A DNA stretch of 64,000 nucleotides. Source: Aphrocallistes beatrix. Lineage: Eukaryota; Porifera; Hexactinellida; Sceptrulophora; Aphrocallistidae. The position numbers were made by a program, and so were the translations under genes. How positions within the stretch are numbered: the stretch's first letter is position 1; each line of letters begins with the position of its first letter. Below the pieces are notes generated by a model. It was not told the origin of the DNA. It made no database searches and saw nothing but the letters and a program-made list of their open reading frames with translations. Positions 1-10,949 of this stretch are shown piece after piece. The stretch spans positions 1,736,001 through 1,800,000 of the forward strand of contig OY725496.1 in the NCBI GenBank assembly GCA_963281255.1, given 5' to 3'.

Positions 1-117
1 AAAGACTCCCACATACCAAAAATCAGCTTTCTGTGCCCAGCATTATCTTCAATCAATTCGTTACAGATATATATATATATATATAAACAAACAATAATCG
101 AGTTTTAATAGTAAGGA
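1..117 (-). mobile_element. Helitron-like unit, 5' part (runs off left edge)
   Basis: First of three head-to-tail units. On the minus strand the unit begins TCCTTACTATTAAAACTCG (read here as its complement ending at 117), followed by an AT microsatellite and then the conserved TCTGTAACGAATTGATTG block. The rest lies left of the window. Confidence 0.6.
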
Positions 118-642
118 CAAGCGCGCTTCGCTTGCTTGCGCTGCACGGCTGGCGGACACTTTGTGTCCGTCGGAGGCTCCCTTCAGTCGCCTGAAGGTGA
201 CATTGGTCAATTATTAGGGAGAAATCATCTCTAAATATGTGCATCTTAGTTTTAAAATCGATATCACTCGAAAAATCACAAAATTTTGATGAGTAATGAT
301 GACGTCATAACAAAGTGATGAGTCATCATTTTTTGGTGATAGTTACATCATATGTGAGACGTGTTAGGATACAGATTCTATTAAAATTTCAGCCTTCTAT
401 CTCCTATAATGGCTGAGGTATTCCCGAATAACTAACTGTGTTGCTTAACTTTTAAAAATGTGACAATGATGTCATAATTCCATGATGAGTCGACATTTTC
501 GCCTGAGCTCTGAACTTACTGGAACCATAGCCAAAAGACTCCCACATGCCAAAAATCAGCCTTCTGCGCCCGGCAGTTTCTTCAATCAATTCGTTACAGA
601 TAGATATATAAATATACAATAATCGAGTTTTAATAGTAAGGA
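118..642 (-). mobile_element. Helitron-like non-autonomous unit, full length, tandem copy
   Basis: A 525 bp unit directly abutting its neighbours. On the minus strand: 5' TC start and TCCTTACTATTAAAACTCG block, AT run, conserved core with several TGACGTCA-like sites, then GC-rich inverted repeats and a terminal hairpin CAAGCG-aagcg-CGCTTG. There are no terminal inverted repeats. Isolated copies elsewhere sit between A and T. Together these features resemble Helitron/Helentron-derived (DINE-1/HINE-like) elements; the class is inferred and no Rep/helicase is present. Confidence 0.6.
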
Positions 643-1175
643 CAAGCGCGCTTCGCTTGCTTGCGCTGCGCGGCTGGCGGACATTTTGTGTCTGCCCGAG
701 GCTCCCTTCGGTCGCCTGGAGGTGATATTGGTTAATTATAAGGGAGATAACATCTCTAAATACGTCTGTCCTACAGTTATAATCGATATCGCACGAAAAA
801 TCACTAAATTTGTCAATTTTTATAATTTTGACGCGTAATGATGGCGTCATAGCAAAGTGATGAGTCATCATTTTCTGATGAAAGTCGTGTGAGGTATGTT
901 AGTATACAGATTCTATTAAAATTTCAGCCTTCTATCTCCTATAATGGCTGAGTTATGCCCGAATAACTGTGTTGCTTAACTTTTAAAAATGTGACAATGA
1001 CGTCATAATTCCATGATGAGTCGATATTTTCGTCTGAGCTCAGAACTTGCTGGAGCCATAGCCAAATGACTCCCACATGCCAAAAATCAGCCTTCTGCGC
1101 CCAGCAGTTTCTTCAATCAATTCGTTACAGATATATATATATACACAAACAATAATCGAGTTTTAATAGTAAGGA
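643..1175 (-). mobile_element. Helitron-like unit, full length, third in tandem array
   Basis: Same organisation as the preceding unit, 533 bp, with the 3' hairpin end at 643 joined directly to the 5' end of the neighbour (AAGGA/CAAGCG on the plus strand). The 5' end at 1175 runs into sequence of the older transposase relic. Confidence 0.6.
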
Positions 1176-1384
1176 TATATATAGTACGAATAAAATCACC
1201 TGGTCTATTATTTATTTCGGATTTAAATATGTCATATTTAACTATTTAAACCGATTCTCAACAATGGTATTGCTGTCAGCTTGAATTCTATCTTGCCTGA
1301 TTTTACATATTATTATACATGTCCAAAAAGGAAGATAGGGAGATAATTGGTTAATAGATATTCAAGTAAATTAGGATAATATGA

Positions 1385-1865
1385 TACATTTTAAATACTT
1401 ACTGAGCCTTTATCAGCTCTAATTTGATCTAAGCATTTTATATAGTTTTTGTCAAAATGTCTCCCAAAAGGAGATCTTTGCCTATAAGTCTCACTATACT
1501 CTTCACAATAGATTCTTCATCAATTAATTCAGGAACTTTATCATTAATTTCTATATTTCCTCTTACTAACGCCTCAAGATCTAACATTCTATTAGATACG
1601 ATTGGTACATAAACTCACTACCCAATAAATAACACAACGACTCAAATAGAAGATCTATTTCATTAATTTTAATGCTCTGTACCATTGTACCTAATACATG
1701 CAATATCACGTACTTCAACCTTTTATCAATCTTCTAACGCTTATCTAAATTATAACAAACCCGATGCATAATGTCCGCAGAACAAAGATGGATAACTGTT
1801 GTGATATCCAATTTTGACTTAAGATTATCAACAAACTCCCAACATTTATCTAAATAACTCATGAT
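1385..1865 (-). pseudogene. Relic of DDE-OTU transposase, middle part
   Basis: Reading 1865 to 1385 on the minus strand gives a broken protein that aligns with the transposase of the 6.1 kb element at 39985-46086. It starts SYLDKCWEF (compare TYLEKCWKL), continues VIHLCSADIMH (compare ILHLCSAHLIN) and ends TYRQRSPFGRHF (compare TYRDKSPFGKHF). A stop codon and frameshifts interrupt it. The second residue of the CxxH motif is D rather than H here. It continues the relic at 4436-5328, from which it is separated by later insertions and a gap of about 60 residues. Confidence 0.75.
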
Positions 1866-2206
1866 ATTTATCTTATAAAGGCTACACATCCTTACTATTA
1901 AAACTCGATTAATATATTTTTATTTATATATATACATATACACAGCCTACTTAACTATAGCCTGCTCACAGTACGAATTTTTCCTTACCATGGACTACTT
2001 CAAGTCTATTTTATAAACAAACCATAATGTTTGAAATCAATTTAACTACGATAAAATGCAGTGTATAATATAGGATAAGTATCGTTGTTTACAATATTTC
2101 ATACATTTTCTTCCTAATTTATTCATCCATACGTACATTTTTCTTAGCAGTATGCCAAATAGGTTTTGAAATGTGATTTGAAATGTTGAATCATTGATCC
2201 AAGGAA

Positions 2207-2416
2207 ATGCAAGATGAATGGCAAAGGTTTATCCATAGAGATTGTGCATGGAAATTGGCGAGAGTCTTCATCTGTGAGAGTCATTTTCGTGACGAGGATA
2301 TACTACTTTACTTCGATATTCCCCAGGGTAACGGTACAGTGAAGAAAGTTTCCAGAAAACTCTGGTCTTCGAAAATGCCAAGCCCATCAATATTCCGAAC
2401 TGTCCTTCATATTTAA
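2207..2416 (+). pseudogene. THAP-type zinc finger fragment
   Basis: The frame reads a C-terminal THAP half: the C-x2-H pair in VFICESHFRDEDIL and the PSIF motif that closes the domain (AVPxIF in the family). THAP domains are DNA-binding fingers found in P-element transposases and host regulators. The N-terminal CxxC half is not recognisable upstream. The downstream frame continues briefly (PNCPSYL-like in another frame) and then breaks. I infer a relic of a THAP-encoding gene or transposon captured in the surrounding TIR element. Confidence 0.5.
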
Positions 2417-2623
2417 GTGTGAATTGAAACTCCCAATTTTCATACATCCTGAAGAAGCAGCCGAACAAGTCGGCGAAGAAGACAGGCTACGGGAAAGCAT
2501 GAACTGGTGATGTGGAAGAGTTTGAGAAGATGGGTTAGATGGGCCTAGAACTGTAGATGACCAGCAAGACTGCTTTAGCAAGTTTATTGTGGTGAGAGCG
2601 CTTAAAAAGAATTCAGCTGAGGT

Positions 2624-3118
2624 ATGCGAGCACCTCACATCTTCCAGACAGATAACGGAGGTGAATTTACTATTAAACTGCTGAATACGACACTGCGCAA
2701 TGACGGCTACAGGTACTTCTTACTCATAGTTGAACTATTTTCACATTACGTCGAAGCAATCCCGTTGAAAGACCAGACCGCCACGTCCATCGTTAACGCA
2801 TTCATGGAAGGATGGGTCTATTGTGGAGATGGAATGACTGAAAGACATGTCGACTTTGTCAACCAAGTGATACGTTGCTTGATGCTCGAACGCTACCTAG
2901 AAAAGGGTTGCTGGCCATCGTTGTTGCAAGAAATTACTTTCTACTGCAATTATCTGGACAATGCGTCGAGTAAAATATCTCCACACATGTTAGCGTTTGG
3001 CCGTCAGCCGAGAGCACCAATCGATATGCTCATTAGCACTGGTAATACTCCAACAAAAGTTACAGGGTCATCCAGTCAATTTCTCGAAACAACGGTAAAG
3101 AAGAGGCAAGATGAGTGA
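2624..3118 (+). pseudogene. Retroelement integrase fragment (Ty3/gypsy-like), rearranged
   Basis: Contains the integrase-core signature YFLLIVELFSHYVEAIPLKD, which normally precedes the first catalytic D region, and a C-terminal SPHMLAFGRQPRAPIDML typical of Ty3/gypsy integrases. A second motif, IFQTDNGGEF, normally follows these but here lies upstream. The piece is therefore a rearranged mosaic or a fusion of two related integrases. No protease, reverse transcriptase or LTR is seen. It is not expected to work. Confidence 0.6.
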
Positions 3119-4059
3119 GATTGCACTAGAAAACCTAGTGTGCACCCAATCGGGGCTAATAAGTATGCTAAAGCAAGAAAACATCCAACATAACCACGGG
3201 AGATTGGGTCATAATTGATATGAAGTACTATTCGTATACGTACATGTTTATTTTGTAGTAAGAGAGAACTATCACAATTATCCACCTCTTTTGTATTAAT
3301 ATTCATTACACTCAATTAAATTTGAGCAAAATATAGATATGCTATACAATTTGTATTTTGCACTTAAGAAGTAATCCATGGTTAAATACCGTGAAAAGGC
3401 TATAGTTACATAGGCCGTTGTACATATATATATCTATAACGAATTGATTGAAGAAACTACCAGGCGCAGAAAGCTGATTTTTGGCATGTGGGAGTCTTTT
3501 GGCTATGGCTCCAGTAAGTTCTGAGCTCAGACGAAAATGTCGACTCATCATGAAATTATGACGTCATTGTCACATTTTAAAAGTTAAGCAATACAGTTAT
3601 TCGAGCATAACTCATACCTCAGATATGATGTAACTATCATCAAAAAAGGATGACTTATCACTCTGTAATTACGTCATCATTACACATCAAAATTTTAAAA
3701 ATTGACAAATTTGGTGATTTTTCGTGCGACATCGATTATAACAGTAGGACAGGCGTATTTAGGGATGCTATCCCCCTTGTAGTTAATCAATATGACCCCA
3801 GGCGCCCGCAGGGCGCCTTCCGCGGACACAGTGTCCTCCAGCCCCGCAACGCAAGCAAGCGTAGCGCGCTTGTATACTATGTATCATCGCCCAACTATAA
3901 TCCATTTCAACCTGTGTAATAAATATTTAACGCCTTGTGTAATACTAACTAAGAAGTTAAAACCCATTTATTCAAAAATGAGATATTTCAGCAGTCCCAT
4001 GATCACTGCTGATAATTTCTGCTACTGGTATAGGGCTTGTATTAAATTCTGGATGCTGT

Positions 4060-4435
4060 GAAGCATATGTGGACAAATTGCGGCTCGCTCGCTAAGTTTA
4101 TGCGGCCCGCGGGGTTCGTTTGGAAAGGGCATGAATGCGGCCCGAAGAACTAGGACACTTTTAGCCCTTACTTGAGAGGAGTAGATTTTATTTTTCCATT
4201 CATAAATCCCTGTCTATAATTCTATAATTCTATTGTACTCCAAGTACATTTTTAGTTGCAAATGCACTTGAATTATTATTCCACACCTAAATTCTATAGA
4301 CGTGTGTACTTGTATGTATTTGTTCGTTTTTCATGGTAGCAAAAACATTCTCAAATTTTGTGGCCCGCAAAGTCGCCTCAAAGTTTCACTGCGGCCCGAA
4401 AGCTAACTTTTGTGCCCATCCCTGCTGTAAAGTAA
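4060..4435. mobile_element. hAT-like MITE relic
   Basis: Two GCGGCCCG-rich blocks (about 4080-4145 and 4362-4400) face each other around AT-rich filler. The right edge reads GCCCATCCCTGCTG, the complement of a CAGGGATGGGC-type hAT terminus. The left terminus is degraded, so the limits are approximate. Confidence 0.4.
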
Positions 4436-5328
4436 GGGCATGGTGATAAATTTTATTAGTAACTTTAGATGACTTACTTATAAGTGAGCAAGTTGTATCT
4501 AAATTCAATACAATGTCTTTCTTTTGGAATCGTTTAAATAGTTCTATCTGGTTTTGAGAATATAGATGGACTACAAATGGTTCCTGGACTATATATACTG
4601 AATATACCGTGAAACAGGAACTTCTGTTAGGAATGAACGAAAATATTCCTGTGTCGCTATAATATCTGTCATATCATTGTTAGAAAATCTATATGAGGAT
4701 TTGAATTCAGATTTAACCCGTCTTGAACATTTTTTTGATTTTAGATGTGTAAAATTGTCATGAAGGAATCCTTCTATATTATCCTTATCAGTAAACTGTT
4801 TATAAAAAGTATTACTAGCAGGATTATTAATCAAAATCTTACCAATATTTTCTCTTTCAACACTCGAAAAATGTCGAGAATGGGCAGTCCTACAATCTGA
4901 GTGTGCTAATGATAAAACTCCTTTAAACTCGTATTTAACTGGAATTATATTATTATCTATTAACTTGTTAATATCTTCAATAGAAAAATAAAGGATGCTT
5001 TTTAAATTTGCATACGACCCATGCTTGAAAGAATGGACTATTTGTTTTCCTACTACTACTTTTCTTTATCCAATAAATTTAAGTACGCATTTGGGATTTA
5101 TCTCAACAATATGTCTTATAGCGAATATATAGGTCCAATTTCTATCTAACCTATATTTTCCAGCAACATCCTTATAACATATATTATTCCAATCATCTAA
5201 TTCAAGTAAAAACTCGCCAGATCCCTGATTATTAGAACAGGAAACATCTGAATCTGAGCCTGAATCACTAGATTGTTCCTGGACGTCTATTACTTTAATA
5301 AAAGATCGTAAATTTTCGAGTTCAAACT
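4436..5328 (-). pseudogene. Relic of DDE-OTU transposase, N-terminal half
   Basis: Read from 5328 down, several frames together give a protein parallel to that of the 6.1 kb element. GEFLLELDDWNNI matches GEFNFTLGEWENI. NNPASNTFYKQF matches TDKSVGNYFYEQF. RFSNNDMTDIIATQEYFR matches RFSNDNWSELSGLQEYYR. EPFVVHLYSQNQIELF matches DPFIVHMYSQDQIQVL. DIVLNLDTTCSLI matches KVIVHLDSTGSII, the presumed first catalytic Asp. Frameshifts and stops show it is dead. Together with 1385-1865 it forms one old copy on the minus strand, split by the Helitron-like unit and a hAT-like relic. Confidence 0.75.
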
Positions 5329-5339
5329 AAAGTTTTCTT

Positions 5340-6180
5340 GCACCCTTTGTTTTATAATTACAAATTTTATTTATTATTAGCCGCTTTACTGTCTAATTTA
5401 ACTAGTATATCTACTGTTCTGTGTTAGTAACTATTGTACTGTTGAAGTCTCATAGCAATTGCATATTATACTTTCAATGAGGAGCTGGATACGATATCTA
5501 GTATATTTCAATTGACTAGTACAAGCAAACTTGCTCATAAGAGGGGGAAATGTCTTAGTTTAGCATATGGCAAGATTTCTAATGCTATGAAATCTTGTTA
5601 AAGCACTTATTACTCTGTATCATATATCATTCTACAGAAATAATATTGAAACTCGGGATTCTCAGTTCATCTCATGATGATAAGTTGGCCAAACTTCCTC
5701 TATAGTAGTAACAGTCCGGTTTAGTGGAGAGATCGCAACTACACGATAGTATCCAGGCAAAAGAAGTTCTCACCCTTTGCCGCGTGAAAGGACGAGCTGA
5801 AAAAAGCGTCATAACTACCATAACAGGCATTTTTTCAAATATTTATGCAAATCTTCTTTTTAGGAGATTACCTTGCGCCTTTATGGGCGGGATATTTGGC
5901 ATAATTTTAACCATTGAGTTATGATGCCATTCGAAGATTGGAATTTTGTTAAGGATTGAATTTAAAGTCATTGAAATATGTGGGTATTTCGGTCAAAGAA
6001 TCTTCAAATTGTGTATGGGAAAGATTTTGTTCAAAACGACGAATTTCATCCGAAATCTCGCCCAAAGTGATCTTTTTTGCAATTTCAAAATCTACCACTT
6101 ATCTTTACGTATATGCTTCTTTTTTGAACAAATTTATTATTCAATTAAGTTTACAATTAGTGTTTTCACGACTGTATTGA
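5340..6180. other. No recognisable gene
   Basis: AT-rich sequence. The open frames between 5724 and 6185 show no motif I recognise and overlap one another. It may be upstream intron of UBR4. Confidence 0.4.
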
Positions 6181-6182
6181 TT

Positions 6183-6539
6183 TAAATTTCAGCCTTCTAT
6201 CACCTAGAAGGCTGAGTTATAGTCAAAAGACTGAATTTTCTTATTATACAAAATTGGTAATATACACATTCGAGCGAACGTTTTTGATGGGAGTTGTATC
6301 ATAGTTGAGATATATTAATATACACAGTCTATTAAAATTTCAGCCTCCTATATCCTAAAATGACTGAGTTTAGTGGAAAACTGAAATTTCTAATTATAAA
6401 AGGTGACAATAACGTCATAATTCCATGATGAGTTGACATCTTCGTCTGAGGTGGGAACTTATTGGAGCGATATTGAAAATATCCCCAAATGCAAAAAATC
6501 AGCTTTCTGTGCCTGGCAGTCTCTTCAATCAATTCGTTC

Positions 6540-6579
<40 letters not shown>

Positions 6580-7041
6580 AATTGATTGAAAAAACGGCTG
6601 ATTTTCTGCGTGTGGGGGTCAATTCGCTATGGCTCCAATAAGTTCTAAGTTCAGACCAAAGTGTGAACCCATCATGAAATTATGACGTCATTTCACCTTT
6701 TTAATAATTAGAAATTTCAGTTTTTAATCAATAACTCAGCTATTTTAGGCGATAGAAGGCTGTTACTTCATATAATATGTATATTAATATTCCTCACATG
6801 TGATACAACTATCATCAAAAAATGATGACTGATCGCTCTGTTATGACGGCATCGTTACGCATCAAAATTTTAAAAATATAAAAATTTGGTGCTTTTTCGT
6901 GCGATATCGTTTATAACAAGACATATTTAGAGATGTGATCTCCGTTATAATTAATCAATGCGACTCCAGGCACCCATAGGCGCCTCCGGCGGATTCAAAG
7001 TGTCCGCCAGCCCCGCATTGAAAGCAAGCGAACCGCGCTTG
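6183..7041. mobile_element. Helitron-like units in head-to-head pair
   Basis: A minus-strand unit (core about 6305-6545, with extra fragments from 6183) and a plus-strand unit (about 6575-7041, ending CCGCGCTTG then T) share one (TA)n run at their 5' sides. The CAGCCTTCTATCACCTA block appears at 6190 and again near 6340, so the left unit carries a partial duplication. Confidence 0.55.
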
Positions 7042-7052
7042 TATTATATATA

Positions 7053-7528
7053 CACTGCCCTACCAAAAGTATTCGTCCACCTCAATATTTCCCATTAATA
7101 TAGTACTAAAATGGCTATATTAAAGAATGATCATGCAGTTAAAATATAAGAGATATAGTATATTTGATTTCAGATTCGTATTCTACGCATTTGACTTACC
7201 TATTTTCGAAGTTTCAAATCTATTGCTAATTGCCAAGGTTAAAATTCCCGACCTGTGCCACCATGTACCACTTTTCTAGAGTCTCCACCACTGTAGCAGA
7301 TGGTGATAGGTGACACAGGGTAGCACAGGATGATAAATTTCAGCATAGTTAAAACTTAATTGATTTGAAAACTCTAAAATAGGTAATTCAAATGCGTAGA
7401 ATACGAATTTGCAATCAAATATACTGTATCTCGTATAGTTTAACTGCATGACAGTTCAGTAATAGGCGCATTTAGTACTATTTAAATGGGAAATATTGAG
7501 GTGTACGAATACTTTTGGTAGGGTAGTG
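7053..7528. mobile_element. Tc1-type MITE, complete, TA target duplication
   Basis: The ends CACTGCCCTACCAAAAGT and its complement form inverted repeats extending well over 100 bp, flanked by TA (7051-7052 and 7529-7530). The centre carries a block with GTGCCACCATGTACCAC, also found in the sister copies at 46.1 and 55.1 kb. Length 476 bp; non-coding. Confidence 0.8.
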
Positions 7529-7589
7529 TATAGGTAAACGGAAGCTTGTTCGTCGCCAATCATCAGCCATATATAGTATATACATATAT

Positions 7590-7922
7590 ATATATATTGT
7601 TTCTTTTACTATAACTCAGGCATTTTAGCCGATAGAAGGCTGAAATTTTGATAGAATGTGTATATTAATATTTTTCACGAGTGATACCACTATAATCTAA
7701 AAATGATGACTCATCACCCTGTTACTACGTCATCATTATGTACCAAAAAATTAAAAATTGACAAATTTTGCGGCTTGCATATACGTAACGTATTGATTGA
7801 AGAAACTGCCAGGCACAGAAATTTTCTTTTTCCATCTGGGAGTCTTTGGGAAATGGCTCAACTAAGTTCTGACCTCAGACGAAAATGTTGACTCATCATG
7901 GAATTATGATGTCATTGTCACC
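7590..7922 (+). mobile_element. Helitron-like fragments, scrambled
   Basis: A middle segment (7610-7772) precedes a 5'-side segment (about 7786-7922, starting GTAACGTATTGATTGAAG), the reverse of their order in intact units. This suggests two fragments joined by rearrangement. Confidence 0.5.
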
Positions 7923-7924
7923 AT

Positions 7925-8046
7925 GAGTACATCAAAAATAGAGTACTTCTTTCAGTTAAAGAACATATTTCTTTATTAATAGACCCAAGAATACTATTTA
8001 GATGGAGATTTTCGTGATGGTTAATTACTTTTGTCTGGGTAGTGTG
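7925..8046. mobile_element. Right end of a Tc1-type MITE
   Basis: Ends TTTTGTCTGGGTAGTGTG, the right terminus of the 7053-7528 family. The left terminus is missing. Confidence 0.5.
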
Positions 8047-8049
8047 TAT

Positions 8050-8920
8050 ACACCACCAAGTTTCAACTATAAAGATGCTTCACTTCTCTATTTCCTCCTC
8101 TCCCGAAAGAGATATTTTAAACACATTTTCATTTTTTTGACTCTACACCGTACCGTGATTTAATCTTAACCATCAACTATTTACATTGTACTCTAGTCTG
8201 TCTCAATATTTGTTTAGCGTTATTTATTTAGATATACTGTATTAGATTCTCAGTACATACAACCAAACACCACAAAGTACTAAACATTGATGCTTCATTC
8301 CGCTATTTATTGCCTATTTTGACATATTATAAGAGATTATTTATTGAGCATGACATTTTGCCAAAATCTCTGTGATGACATTCTTTTCAAACTTATAGTA
8401 TACTAAGTTATTTAAAAAGATTTTGTAGACTTTGTTTTCTTTGAACTACTAAATTACATAATGTCATCTGTTTATAATTTAACTTAGCTAATGGTGTTTT
8501 GTTGAGTCATTCCCGGTTTAACCCATTTTGAACGAAGAACCACTACAAATTTGGGGTCTGACTATAAATAGAAAAAAACACCAAGCCAGCCTAGGATTTA
8601 TATTAAAATTAATATATTCTTTACTGGTTAATTATTTGATAGATACATTTCCTCCCAATATTTAAACATCATATAGCCTAATTATCAAAATAGCCTAATA
8701 TATAAAAAAAGTATTTTCCATTTGGATAATTATGTACCCTTACCGTATAGAATGTGAATACACCACGCTTTCCCAAATTACTTACTACTGGTTTGATATT
8801 TCTGATATTAAAAATTTATTTACTGTGTTTGTTTGTTTTTAATTTCATTATTCATGGTTCGAGAATGAATTTTAAATTCTCATTTTTTTATGTTAATTTA
8901 TGTTAAATCTTATTCTTAAG
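8050..8920. other. AT-rich sequence before the UBR4 exon
   Basis: No coding signature. A degraded copy of a dispersed repeat lies at 8500-8590 (TCATTCCCGGTTTAACCCA and CTATAAATAGAA); sister copies are at 20050 and 39400. A polypyrimidine stretch leads to the splice acceptor at 8919-8920. No upstream UBR4 exon could be identified in the window. Confidence 0.4.
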
Positions 8921-9110
8921 GAAAAGCTTAAATTTTGGGAAGAGGTAGAATCACTTAAAGAAGAACATGGACTTATTTGCTGTATTTGTATGGAAGGCTA
9001 CTGTAATCATCCAAGAAAGATTCTTGGTATATATACTTTTTCGAAAAGTTCAATTTTAGAAGAATTTGAAAACAAAATGAAAAAAACTCAAGGGTATTCT
9101 ACTGTGTCAG
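8921..9110 (+). CDS. UBR4: UBR4 exon: start of the hemi-RING E3 domain
   Basis: UBR4 (Drosophila poe/pushover) is a giant N-recognin ubiquitin ligase of the Arg/N-degron pathway and protein quality control. This exon follows acceptor TTCTTAAG and ends at donor GTAATA (9111). It begins in phase 0 and leaves one base (phase 1). It encodes a short helical lead-in, then GLICCICMEGY with the first zinc-binding cysteines, and ILGIYTFSK...KKTQGYSTVS. These are hallmark UBR4 C-terminal sequences. The frame continues exactly into 26282 to give VSGFNIVHFDCH. Upstream exons must lie farther left. Confidence 0.93.
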
Positions 9111-9253
9111 GTAATAATTTATCATTTTAAAGCTGAATTATTTGTAAAGATTATCAAATAATTCGTGATATCGTTCATGAACTTACTAAATGACCTTTTG
9201 TTGTATATGGAATTTGTTCTAAAAATTCATTTCCACTCCTTAATTTGGAGGTA

Positions 9254-10214
9254 CGAAGGTCAGACTGAAAGTTTTTAAACTTGCACATTTATTGTTCAGT
9301 GCCATGTTTTTTGACTATTTTTTGAGAGATGTGAGTGCTTCACAGTCATTTTCAACTTATTTCTGTTTTGGAGATCCAGTTCCATCCCGCGCAACAGTTT
9401 CCAACTGCTTTGCTGAATTTGGAGGGAAGATCACCATTGTCCGCTGAAGTGCTCCTTGGACAGTGGTAGCACCCGAATACCTCGCGAAAGTAAAGAAAAT
9501 CATTAGTTAGATCAGAGGATCACCTATAAATGGATAATGGAGGAAATCAATATAGGAAAAATGCTATTACAAACATCCTTCATGATTATCTGGCTGTCAG
9601 GAAGGTGTGAGCCCATTGGAGAGTTGGATTTACTATTCTGATCCCGAACCAAAGCAACAGTCGAAAGTTAAACTGTTCCGGAGTGCGAGAAAGCAAATGG
9701 TCGCAACATTTATGTCAGAAAGTGGTCATATTATTGCTACCATCACTCAATTGGAGGGTAAGACAATTAAGGCGCGTTGGTATATCGATGCATGCATAGC
9801 CCAAGTCTTGCCGAAGTGGATGACTTTACATCCAAGCTCGAAGACATCGAATCTCTTCTGGCATAATGACAATGCAAGTTCACACAGCCATAACAAATTC
9901 AGATTTTGTTTAATACTTCATCCAAACTCTTCCTCCTCCGCCACATTAACCATATCTTGAACCCTTCGACTTTTCTGTATTTCCAGAATTCAAAAACAGA
10001 TCTGAAGGGTGACTCAATAGTAACCCTGTAACTGCGGCCTACAAGTCAACCTACAATTCTACGATTTTAGACCTCCTCAAAGAACAGTGGAAAGAGTGCT
10101 TAAAAGTGGTTCTGGTGGATACTTTACGTTGATTGTAATGGGGAGTATTTTAAAAACTGAAATATTATAGCTAATTATAATAACCTTAGAATCTAAATAC
10201 TTTCGGTCTGACCC
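9254..10214 (+). pseudogene. Mariner element, internally deleted and degraded
   Basis: Inverted ends CGAAGGTCAGACTGAAAG and (right strand) CTTTCGGTCTGACCC are flanked by TA and give a 961 bp element. From about 9373 the translation resembles the mariner N-terminal helix-turn-helix region (PSRATVSNCFAEFGG). The 9607-9960 frame contains SWIYYSDPEPKQQSKV after the first catalytic region (the usual GDE is lost to a deletion), MVATFMSESGHI, and LFWHNDNASSHS with the second catalytic Asp. The last acidic segment and the C terminus are eroded. A typical mariner is about 1.3 kb with about 345 residues, so this copy is shortened. Confidence 0.8.
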
Positions 10215-10404
10215 TATTATATTAAATATATTTTAGAAAAATTAATGCCATTCTCTGAACATAAGGAGTGTAACGACATTCTGTCTCAAATTCAGCCAGC
10301 CGACATCGATTGACTCGTTAACAATATCCGCTATGGTACTTATTTCGAATTTGCTAAATCGGATACGTTATTTATGTGGTCTGCTAATATATAGAAGTAC
10401 TACA
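10215..10404. other. Unassigned intronic sequence
   Basis: No recognised element between the mariner end and a Helitron-like 5' block. Confidence 0.3.
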
Positions 10405-10462
10405 TCCTTACTATTAAAACTCGATTAATATGTGTTTATGTATATAGTATATATTTTGCAGG
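10405..10462 (+). mobile_element. Solo Helitron-like 5' block
   Basis: TCCTTACTATTAAAACTCG followed by an AT-rich run, then cut off by unrelated hairpin sequence. Confidence 0.5.
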
Positions 10463-10469
10463 CTAAATG

Positions 10470-10545
10470 CGTTTTCAGCCCAAACGCGTTTAGCCTGGAA
10501 AATTAGGCCAAACACGTTTGGCATAGGCCAGATGCGTTTTCATTA
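10470..10545. repeat. Hairpin cluster with repeated ATGCGTTT-like motif
   Basis: GGCTAAATGCGTTT pairs with AAACGCGTTTAGCC a few bases later, and two more variants (CAAACACGTTTGG, CAGATGCGTTTTC) follow. Non-coding; origin unknown. Confidence 0.5.
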
Positions 10546-10949
10546 TTTTCTAAAACCCTTGGGTGTATTTCTAATTAAATAAATTTGTAATATTTGCATG
10601 TTATACTACTATTAGTAATCATAAGAATATCTTACAAACCTTTACCTATTTCTCAAAATTATATTTAGTCATAATTTTAATTACATACGATATATTTTAA
10701 ATGCAAAGTTATTGATTCAATATACTTCTAGTTGTACTCGATTTTATAAGATTCGTAGCTCTGCCAATTTGTTTGGTATCTCGTCTTATCAAACTCTAAA
10801 ATACCTAGACTAAATTTAGATTTCCTAGAGCTCCTCTATTAACTGAATGGAATTTAAATAATAAGATTTCTTAAACGAACGAATGCCATAAAGTAGGAGC
10901 ATTCCTTTGTCTAATCCTCTTTCTAAACAACAAATAGTTGATATAAATA

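Larger units (their letters stand above)
1941..3420. mobile_element. TIR element with 8-bp target duplication carrying THAP and integrase fragments
   Basis: TACATATA occurs at 1933-1940 and 3421-3428, directly outside imperfect inverted ends: CACAGCCTACTTAACTATAG on the left, and GGCTATAGTTACATAGGCCG on the right strand. An 8-bp duplication fits hAT or P-like elements, and the THAP-like finger inside would suit a P-like origin. The AT-rich surroundings weaken the duplication evidence. Its contents look like a mosaic of fragments, not one intact gene. Confidence 0.5.
1889..3872 (+). mobile_element. Helitron-like unit interrupted by a 1.48 kb insertion
   Basis: The 5' block (TCCTTACTATTAAAACTCG, from 1889) and AT run stop at 1940. 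The remaining unit resumes at 3421 with the TCTATAACGAATTGATTG block and ends at the GCGCGCTTG terminus at 3872, followed by T. Removing 1941-3420 and one 8-bp repeat leaves a normal unit. Confidence 0.6.

Noticed and set aside
452-871. Minus-strand frame of 139 codons, and many similar ones starting MTHH or MSRHF elsewhere
   Set aside because: These are translations of the Helitron-like repeat; the same text recurs with stops in other copies.
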